From positions 2,942 to 9,486 of the forward strand of contig JAGRAG010000436.1 in the NCBI GenBank assembly GCA_020435025.1: a DNA stretch of 6,545 nt, read 5' to 3'. Position 1 is the first letter of the stretch; each line of letters starts with the position of its first letter. The notes under the pieces were generated by a model. That model ran no database searches. It was given only the letters and a program-made list of their open reading frames with translations, and was not told the origin of the DNA. Below, piece by piece: positions 1 to 4,760 of this stretch. The position numbers were made by a program, and so were the translations under genes. This DNA is from Bdellovibrionales bacterium. GTDB taxonomy: Bacteria; Bdellovibrionota; Bdellovibrionia; Bdellovibrionales; UBA1609.

Positions 1-621
1 GAGAGAACCGATATTTTGCGGGATCTTCGGTTGGGTGTGTTTGATGTTCTTATTGGAATCAACCTGTTACGAGAGGGACTGGATCTGCCGGAAGTGAGTT
101 TGGTTGCCATTACAGACGCTGATAAGGAAGGCTTTCTTCGTTCGGAAAGATCGCTGATTCAAACGATCGGACGGGCCGCTCGTAATGCGGAAGGGAGAGT
201 CATTCTATATGCGGCTCGAATGACGAAATCTATGGAGTTAGCCATTCGCGAGACGGATCGACGCCGTGAGATTCAAAAGGCCTACAATGAGGAACATGGC
301 ATTACTCCGCAAACGGTCAAACGTGCCGTGAAGGGAGGGTTGAATGAAGTTTATGGATTTGATTCCGGAGAAAATACACTTCAGGGGAAAATGGCTCTGA
401 TTCAACAAAAAACAGAAGAGTATCGAGCCAATCCAAAGGCGATCAGTAAGGAGATCATCAAGCTGAAGAAGAAAATGAAACGGGCCTCTGATAAATTAGA
501 ATTTGAAGTTGCGGCACAAATACGAGATGACATCAAACGGCTAGAGCTGATTGAATTGGGTGTGATGAGTGGTGAGGTGGAAGATATCAGTCATGATTTT
601 ATGGATGGAAAATCAGAGTAG
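1..621 (+). CDS. uvrB: UvrB, excinuclease ABC subunit B (3' end only)
   Basis: This is the C-terminal 206 residues of UvrB, the helicase-like subunit that receives damaged DNA from UvrA and then recruits UvrC. The frame is open from the first base, so the gene begins upstream of the window; the TTG at 16 is an internal Leu codon, not a start. Visible signatures are helicase motif V (GINLLREGLDLPE, from nt 55), motif VI (QTIGRAARN, nt 160-186), the family-specific RRREIQKAYNEEHGITPQT stretch (about nt 256-315), and a C-terminal UVR coiled-coil motif (about nt 448-555, with FEVAAQIRDDIKRLE). In this family the UVR motif binds the matching motif of UvrC, which is the next gene downstream. The stop is TAG at 619-621, and an in-frame TGA follows at 640-642. 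Identification is certain; only the 5' part is missing. Confidence 0.97.
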   Translation, partial: ERTDILRDLRLGVFDVLIGINLLREGLDLPEVSLVAITDADKEGFLRSERSLIQTIGRAARNAEGRVILYAARMTKSMELAIRETDRRREIQKAYNEEHGITPQTVKRAVKGGLNEVYGFDSGENTLQGKMALIQQKTEEYRANPKAISKEIIKLKKKMKRASDKLEFEVAAQIRDDIKRLELIELGVMSGEVEDISHDFMDGKSE

Positions 622-675
622 CACGAAGTTCTTAGGAATTGAGTCCTGCTTGATTTTAATAGGTAAAGAGGCAAT

Positions 676-689
676 AGGATTATTGAGTG
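676..689 (+). promoter_or_regulatory. Ribosome binding site and GTG start of uvrC
   Basis: AGGA at 676-679 sits a normal distance (7 nt) before GTG 687-689. The codon directly before the GTG in the same frame is TGA (684-686), so no longer start exists. The next Met (residue 29) lies inside the GIY-YIG motif and would destroy it. The GTG is therefore the only sensible start. Confidence 0.75.
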
Positions 690-1436
690 ACGCAACCAGA
701 AGAGCAGAACAAGATAGATGAGCTAAAAGACCTTGTTAAGGGATTTCCTCAAGAGCCTGGCGTTTATATTATGAAAAATATCCGCGGGACGGTCATTTAT
801 GTGGGAAAGGCCAAAAGTCTACGCTCTCGAGTGCGTTCCTATTTAAGTCAAAGTAAAGATTTAAGTGTTAAAACTCAGTTTCTCGTCAGCCATATTCACT
901 CCATCGAGTATCTATTAACCAATACAGAAGTGGAGGCTTTTTTACTTGAGGCTTCTTTAATCAAGAAGCATAGGCCGCGTTACAATATCCGTTTGAAGGA
1001 TGATAAAAGTTATCCCTATCTTCGTTGTTCTAAAGCTGATAATTTTCCAAGGTTTTATTTAAGTCGTAAAGTGGCCCGAGATGGTTCGTTGTATTTCGGC
1101 CCCTATACAAGTGGAACCTCGGTTCGAGAGACGATTAAGTTTCTCAATCAAACTTTTAAGATCCGCGACTGTACAGATACCTATATGAAAAATCGTCAGC
1201 GCCCCTGTATGACTTATCAAATCGGTCGGTGTACAGCTCCTTGTGTGGATTACATTTCTGAAAAAGAGTACGCCGTGGATGTGGAATCAGCTCTAGAACT
1301 TTTGCGTGGTCAGGACCAACAAGTGATAGATCGATTGACTGCAAAAATGAAGGCCGCCGCACAAGAGGAACGGTTTGAAGCTGCGGCGAAGTTGCGTGAT
1401 TCCATTTTCGCAATTGAGGCTATATTGCAGAAATAG
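687..1436 (+). CDS. uvrC: UvrC N-terminal half: GIY-YIG nuclease, Fe-S cysteines, UVR motif
   Basis: This 249-residue product, as it would be translated up to the amber codon, makes the 3' incision and contacts UvrB. The GIY-YIG fold is at about residues 20-100: GVYIMK (25-30), VIYVGKAKSLRSRV (36-49), and the catalytic Glu in LLEASLIK (E88), followed by RPRYN ending at N100. Four cysteines at 162, 174, 182 and 186 have the 12-8-4 spacing of the cysteines that hold an iron-sulfur cluster in E. coli UvrC. The UVR motif (about 213-246, FEAAAKLRDSIFAIE) ends just before the stop. By family knowledge this half alone could bind UvrB and cut 3' of a lesion, but it lacks the 5' nuclease and the helix-hairpin-helix DNA-binding region. 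The gap to uvrB is 65 bp, so the two are probably cotranscribed. Confidence 0.9.
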   Translation: MTQPEEQNKIDELKDLVKGFPQEPGVYIMKNIRGTVIYVGKAKSLRSRVRSYLSQSKDLSVKTQFLVSHIHSIEYLLTNTEVEAFLLEASLIKKHRPRYNIRLKDDKSYPYLRCSKADNFPRFYLSRKVARDGSLYFGPYTSGTSVRETIKFLNQTFKIRDCTDTYMKNRQRPCMTYQIGRCTAPCVDYISEKEYAVDVESALELLRGQDQQVIDRLTAKMKAAAQEERFEAAAKLRDSIFAIEAILQK

Positions 1437-1462
1437 TCCGTTGTAAGTGATTCCAAAGAAAT

Positions 1463-1487
1463 CGATCAAGACGTGATCGCCTTTTTT
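1463..1487 (+). terminator. Terminator-like hairpin inside uvrC, just after the amber codon
   Basis: A perfect 6-bp inverted repeat, CGATCA (1463-1468) and TGATCG (1474-1479), has a 5-nt loop and is followed by CC and six T residues (1482-1487). It begins 26 nt after the TAG. The bases also encode the conserved DQDVIAFF, so the structure may be coincidental. If ribosomes leave at the TAG, the hairpin would be free to form and could reduce transcription of the second half. The stem is short and only half GC, so it would be weak. Confidence 0.25.
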
Positions 1488-2576
1488 GGTGACGAAAGAG
1501 GCACTCTGATCGAGACCGTTCATATTCGTAAGGGCCGTATGATTGGCAATCGACCCCACTTTATACCGAAGCTAAACTGTCACGGAGATTCAGAAGATCC
1601 CCGTGAGTGGCTGACATCATTTATCAACCAATACTATACGGATAACATTTTGCCAGACGAGATCTTTTTGACGGTCGATCTAGGTAAGGATCTGTATCGG
1701 CTATTAAATGATGTCTTTAAAGAACGTTTCTCCATTAAAAATGACGTTCGCTTCATTCATTCTCATGATGAAGAAGAAAAGAAACTGGTGGATATTGCCT
1801 ATAACAATGCTAAAAACCACTTTAGAGGCTTTGCCGAAGAGCAAGATCAAAAAAAGAAGGCTCTGGATTTAATACAGCGCAAACTGAAGTTGCCTCAGCT
1901 TCCAGAGAGAATAGAGTGTTACGACATCTCTAACTTTCAAGGAGACCAGTCTGTTGCCAGCCAGGTGGTGTTTGAAAATGGACATCCTAAGCCGGAGGCT
2001 TACCGACGCTACAAAATTAAGACAGTTACGGGATCTAATGATTTTGCGAGTATGAAAGAGGTCTTAACCAGACGCTTTAGTCATAAAGAGTACGAAGATC
2101 CGCAATTAATTGTGGTGGACGGCGGAAAGGGGCAACTGAAAATGGCTTTAGAGGCTTTAAAGGAAGTTGGACGTGCGGATATTCCCATTGTCGGTTTAGC
2201 AAAAGCTCGCGTAAAGGGAGAGTTCTCGGATCAAGAGATCGAAGAAACCGAAGAAAGATTTTTCCTTCCTGGACGCCAAAATCCAGTGACCTTTGGAAAG
2301 TCTTCAGAAGCCTTACATATACTAGTTGGCTTGCGCGATGAAGCTCATCGATTTGCCATTACCTATCATCGTAAACTGCGTGATGAAACCAGTCTGTCTA
2401 GTGAGCTGGATTTTATTACTGGTCTTGGCGAAAAAAGAAAGAAGCTTCTTTTAAAAAAGTTCGAAAGTATTGATGCGATTCGAGAGGCGTCCGTAGATGA
2501 GATCGCTAGCCTAAGTTCATTCAATCGTGTTTTAGCTGAACGAATATTGCTTCAACTTCAAAAGGTTCCCGGTTAA
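1473..2576 (+). CDS. uvrC: UvrC C-terminal half: RNase H-like 5' nuclease and (HhH)2
   Basis: This part of the UvrC frame makes the 5' incision. The frame is open from 1437; GTG 1473 is the first start codon after the amber stop, but it is a conserved Val codon (DQDVIA) with no good ribosome binding site before it, so a true start here is doubtful. Numbered from that GTG, the RNase H-like domain shows the catalytic Asp in ECYDISNFQG (D151), the second Asp in LIVVDGGKGQL (D216) and the conserved His in RDEAHRFAITYHR (H292). The family hallmark YRRYKIKTV lies between them (178-186). A tandem helix-hairpin-helix follows (about 310-363, with ITGLGEKRKKLLLKKF). All expected catalytic residues are present, and I see no decay after the stop codon. 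It ends with TAA, 19 bp from the convergent gene. Confidence 0.85.
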   Translation: MIAFFGDERGTLIETVHIRKGRMIGNRPHFIPKLNCHGDSEDPREWLTSFINQYYTDNILPDEIFLTVDLGKDLYRLLNDVFKERFSIKNDVRFIHSHDEEEKKLVDIAYNNAKNHFRGFAEEQDQKKKALDLIQRKLKLPQLPERIECYDISNFQGDQSVASQVVFENGHPKPEAYRRYKIKTVTGSNDFASMKEVLTRRFSHKEYEDPQLIVVDGGKGQLKMALEALKEVGRADIPIVGLAKARVKGEFSDQEIEETEERFFLPGRQNPVTFGKSSEALHILVGLRDEAHRFAITYHRKLRDETSLSSELDFITGLGEKRKKLLLKKFESIDAIREASVDEIASLSSFNRVLAERILLQLQKVPG

Positions 2577-2585
2577 ATTTCCGGG
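2568..2585. terminator. Small GC hairpin between convergent genes
   Basis: CCCGG (2568-2572) and CCGGG (2581-2585) form a 5-bp all-GC stem with an 8-nt AT-rich loop. It spans the stop codon of uvrC and the gap before the convergent zinc-ribbon gene. Being symmetrical, it could act on transcripts from either strand, but neither side has a convincing T tract, so this is a weak call. Confidence 0.3.
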
Positions 2586-2595
2586 CCACCCCATG

Positions 2596-2847
2596 TTATT
2601 GGATTTTGTGCCAAGTTTTATCGGAGTGGATGTTACAGGTCGGACAGTATTTTTCTTCTTCCATCGTAAGATCCATAAAGTTACCGACATGAAAAAACTC
2701 TAGAGGTCCACCACAGAGATCACAGTGGTTGTAGGCATAAAGAGCCATCTCTTTATAGTCAATATTATTAAAATCGATCTGTGCAATGATTTTAGACTCT
2801 TCAGTCTCGTGGGGGGGCTGTGGGTCTAGCTTTTTTTGGGATTCCAT
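2596..2847 (-). CDS. Small zinc-ribbon protein of unknown function (CxxC...CxxC)
   Basis: This 83-residue protein has two cysteine pairs, C42-x2-C45 (HCDLCGG) and C68-x2-C71 (KYCPTCN), 22 residues apart, which is the typical layout of a zinc ribbon. The first 40 residues are polar and probably flexible at the start (Pro, Glu and Lys rich), then pass into a likely helix (YKEMALYAYN). There is no signal peptide or membrane segment, so it is probably cytoplasmic. The start is firm: ATG preceded by AGGAG (2855-2859) at a 7-nt distance. It may bind nucleic acid, a protein partner or only structural zinc; I cannot assign a family. It follows pilZ on the same strand after 197 bp containing a probable terminator, so it is likely its own transcription unit. 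It converges on uvrC. Confidence 0.8.
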   Translation of the reverse strand: MESQKKLDPQPPHETEESKIIAQIDFNNIDYKEMALYAYNHCDLCGGPLEFFHVGNFMDLTMEEEKYCPTCNIHSDKTWHKIQ

Positions 2848-2961
2848 CCTGGTTCTCCTTTTTTTATTTGCACAATATTCCTCGCCAGATTGTGACTTCG
2901 GCTTGAGGAATTCGCATAAATTTTTAAGGAAATAGGCTTGGGAATAGGAAAATAGTGCCGC

Positions 2962-3038
2962 AAAAGGCGCCAGCTCTTCTTTCCGGGCGTTGTTAAGCCG
3001 ACAACGGCCGCGCTGTGACTGGAATGAGAGGCTGGCAC
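2962..3038. terminator. Nested inverted repeat, probable bidirectional terminator after pilZ
   Basis: Outer arms GCGCCAGC (2967-2974) and GCTGGCAC (3031-3038) pair over 8 bp with one G-U wobble in RNA. A bulge and three further pairs extend this inward. Inside lies a second hairpin (2984-3010): CGTTGT (2988-2993) with ACAACG (3001-3006), a 7-nt loop, one mismatch and three more GC pairs. On the minus strand the structure begins 6 nt after the pilZ stop and is followed by CTTTTG. On the plus strand it is followed by TGTTTGTTATTTTA. The place and shape suit the end of the mutS2-atoE-pilZ transcript. It is longer than a usual terminator, so a small structured RNA is an alternative. Confidence 0.45.
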
Positions 3039-3044
3039 TGTTTG

Positions 3045-3410
3045 TTATTTTATCCCGGGTCGGATTTCTTGCTCTTGGAAAACTTGATCAGGATCGGAGT
3101 TTTGGTAGGCGACTAAATTTTTTAAGTGTTCAAAGCTTTTATAGTCCATTTCTGCAAATTGCGCCGCAAATCCGTGATCGTCATGACGGATCACTTGAGC
3201 TTTGGATGTGATTCTTGGAAAGTTAGGATCACCTGGTAGATAAATCTGAATGTCTATGGACTGGTCTATTGCTGGGCGCTCTGTCGATTTGATATAAATG
3301 CCGTTAACACTTAGATCGTGAGAGTGGCCTTCAAATGGATTGTCCTCAAAAGTCCAAATGACTCTTGTTTCTACCTGTGAACGAATCCTTCGGGGGTTTT
3401 CGGTATTCAC
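3045..3410 (-). CDS. PilZ-domain protein, possible cyclic-di-GMP receptor
   Basis: This 121-residue protein looks like a stand-alone PilZ domain, the small beta-barrel that many bacteria use to sense cyclic di-GMP and control motility, surface behaviour or secretion. The second binding motif, DxSxxG, is clear (D32, S34, G37 in HDLSVNGIYIKS). The body then follows the family pattern: a hydrophobic strand with a Pro-rich turn (IDIQIYLPGDPNFP), a VIRHDDHGFAAQF strand pair and a final helix (DYKSFEHLKNLV). The first motif, normally RxxxR, is not exact; residues 7-10 read RRIR, so ligand binding is uncertain. The start is GTG, set by a near-perfect ribosome binding site 5 nt upstream. It lies 12 bp after the transporter gene and is surely cotranslated with it. 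A short acidic tail follows the domain. Confidence 0.85.
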   Translation of the reverse strand: MNTENPRRIRSQVETRVIWTFEDNPFEGHSHDLSVNGIYIKSTERPAIDQSIDIQIYLPGDPNFPRITSKAQVIRHDDHGFAAQFAEMDYKSFEHLKNLVAYQNSDPDQVFQEQEIRPGIK

Positions 3411-3422
3411 ATGTTCCTCCTT
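3408..3422 (-). promoter_or_regulatory. Strong ribosome binding site deciding the GTG start of the PilZ gene
   Basis: On the minus strand AAGGAGG (3422-3416) lies directly after the stop of the upstream gene and 5 nt before GTG 3410-3408. An ATG at 3412-3410 overlaps the GTG but is followed at once by TGA, so it cannot be the start. The site fills most of the 12-bp gap between the two genes, which suggests coupled translation. Confidence 0.75.
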
Positions 3423-4742
3423 TTAAAACAAAAACAAAACGGTGCTTATCAATAAGCCTGTTGCCATTAATACAAAAATACAATGGGCCATAATATCTTT
3501 CACCTTTAGACCGGCAATGGCCAAAACAGGTAGAGCCCAAAATGGTTGGGCGAGATTGGTCCAGGCATCTCCCCAAGCAACGGCCATAACGGATTTTCCA
3601 AGATCCACTCCTAAAGCTTGGGCCGCTGGTATAACGATGGGGGCTTGAATGGCCCATTGGCCTCCTCCGGAGGGGACAAAGATATTGACCAGACCGGCAC
3701 TGCTAAAAGTCCAGATGGGAAAAGTTTCGGGAGTGGAGATGTGAATAAAAAACTGTGAGATTTGTGCAGCTAATCCAGACTGAGATATCATAGCCATAAT
3801 TCCCGCATAAAGCGGGTATTGTATCAGTAATGGACCCACTTTTTCGCTGGATTCAATAGCCGCACGAATAAAAGACTTGGGTTGTTTGTGAAGAATTAAG
3901 CCCAAAAAGAAAAATAAAAAATTCACATTATTTAAGTCTAATTGAAAGTTTCCCTGTAGAGCTAAAGAGCCGACGAAAACAGCAGACATCACAAAGAGTA
4001 GAAATGTTACTAGAGAACTCGATTCTAGCTTTTCGGCAGGTGTTCTCAGGTCAGAGACATCTTTTGCTTGCGGAGGCTCTTCTTGGATCTGTGGAGTGGA
4101 GTTTTCACTATCACCGTACCAGCGGTAAAGAAGCATATTGATAAAAGGCAGAGAAACAAACAGCAGTCCTAATAGGACCAAATTAAAAGGAGCAAAAAGA
4201 GTCTCCTGTGTGGGGATAATTCTTCCAATCTGTTCAAAGGAAAAGTTCTTTTCTGAATTGACGACTAGAGGAATGGATCCTGATAGTCCTCCATGCCATA
4301 CGATAAAACCGGTATAGGCTGAGGCAACAAGGACTTTGAAATTAAGTTGAGGGATCTTTCGAGCCAGTTCCAAGGCGACAAAGGCTCCGACGACGAGTCC
4401 TAAACCCCAATTCAGCCAAGAAGCGAAACTGGAAATCAAAGAGACAAAGACCACGGCTTGTAGAGGGTGATGAATCTTTCCGGTGAACCACTTTAATAGT
4501 GTTTGCATCGGAGGGCTGATGGCAATGATGTAGCCGCCAACAAGGACCATCACCATCTGCAAAGTAAACGCGATGATCTTCCAAAACCCATTGCCCCAAT
4601 AATTAATGAGTTCTAAAGAGGACGTGGGAGTCAGAGTGACTCCTAACAAAAAGACGAGAAAGGTTAACAAAGTGGCAATAACAAATGGATCGGGCGTGTA
4701 TCGTTGAAAGATCAAATTAAAAAAAAGAACCACTTTACGCAC
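3423..4742 (-). CDS. AtoE-type short-chain fatty acid transporter
   Basis: This 439-residue inner-membrane protein matches the AtoE family, represented in E. coli by the 440-residue AtoE, which is thought to take up short-chain fatty acids such as butyrate or acetoacetate. Long hydrophobic segments occur at about 18-37, 55-76, 95-125, 138-160, 185-206, 244-263, 273-284, 305-320, 342-356, 384-410 and 418-438. Two family hallmarks are clear: VPSGGGQWAIQAP (356-368) and AWGDAWTNLAQPFWALP (389-405), followed by AGLKVKDIM. A charged loop (about 208-240) divides the protein. The start is GTG with a good ribosome binding site. It lies 18 bp after mutS2 and 12 bp before pilZ. No acetoacetate-degradation genes (atoD, atoA, atoB) are in view, so the substrate is inferred from the family only, and I leave the symbol blank. 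Confidence 0.92.
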   Translation of the reverse strand: MRKVVLFFNLIFQRYTPDPFVIATLLTFLVFLLGVTLTPTSSLELINYWGNGFWKIIAFTLQMVMVLVGGYIIAISPPMQTLLKWFTGKIHHPLQAVVFVSLISSFASWLNWGLGLVVGAFVALELARKIPQLNFKVLVASAYTGFIVWHGGLSGSIPLVVNSEKNFSFEQIGRIIPTQETLFAPFNLVLLGLLFVSLPFINMLLYRWYGDSENSTPQIQEEPPQAKDVSDLRTPAEKLESSSLVTFLLFVMSAVFVGSLALQGNFQLDLNNVNFLFFFLGLILHKQPKSFIRAAIESSEKVGPLLIQYPLYAGIMAMISQSGLAAQISQFFIHISTPETFPIWTFSSAGLVNIFVPSGGGQWAIQAPIVIPAAQALGVDLGKSVMAVAWGDAWTNLAQPFWALPVLAIAGLKVKDIMAHCIFVLMATGLLISTVLFLF

Positions 4743-4754
4743 GATACATCACCT
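4740..4754 (-). promoter_or_regulatory. Ribosome binding site and GTG start of the transporter gene
   Basis: On the minus strand AGGTGAT (4754-4748) matches the 3' part of the ideal Shine-Dalgarno sequence and ends 5 nt before GTG 4742-4740. An ATG overlapping this site (4749-4747) opens only a four-codon frame ending in TAA, so GTG is the start. The site lies in the 18-bp gap after mutS2, showing that the two genes share a message. Confidence 0.7.
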
Positions 4755-4760
4755 TTCTAA

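Larger units (their letters stand above)
687..2576 (+). pseudogene. uvrC: uvrC whole locus, interrupted by one in-frame amber codon
   Basis: Read through one TAG, this is a single 629-codon UvrC, close to the roughly 610 residues of the E. coli protein, with every domain in the usual order. The TAG (1434-1436) is codon 250. The frame before it (from 687) and after it (to TAA 2574-2576) is the same, so there is no indel. The sequence after the stop, SVVSDSKEIDQDVIAFFG, matches the usual UvrC linker, in which a Gln commonly follows the Lys found here. The simplest origin is therefore a single CAG-to-TAG transition. Possible readings are a recent nonsense mutation, a base-call error, amber readthrough or suppression, or a functional split into two polypeptides. 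No other defect is visible, so any decay must be very recent. The pseudogene label is provisional; the homology is certain and the status is not. Confidence 0.6.

Noticed and set aside
1156..1559. Two overlapping minus-strand open frames (1156-1413 and 1293-1559) around the amber codon
   Set aside because: They are antisense to strongly recognisable UvrC sequence and have no motif or ribosome binding site of note.
2848..2960. Promoter for the zinc-ribbon gene
   Set aside because: The region is AT-rich and must hold the promoter if the gene is independent, but I could not find a -35/-10 pair with good match and spacing.
2826..3038. Minus-strand open frame of 70 codons across the gap upstream of the zinc-ribbon gene
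   Set aside because: It has no ribosome binding site I can support, a low-complexity Ser/His start and no family resemblance. It overlaps the real gene and runs through the nested inverted repeat.
3032..3050. TGGCAC followed by TTG-like sequence as a sigma-54 promoter on the plus strand
   Set aside because: The GC element does not occur at the required distance from GG, and there is no plus-strand gene downstream.
2990..3211. Plus-strand open frame of 73 codons
   Set aside because: It is antisense to the 3' half of pilZ, starts inside the inverted repeat, and has no recognisable protein features.
3407..3412. Overlapping ATGTGA before pilZ as a regulatory minimal start-stop
   Set aside because: It follows naturally from an A-T pair before a GTG start; there is no sign that it is used.
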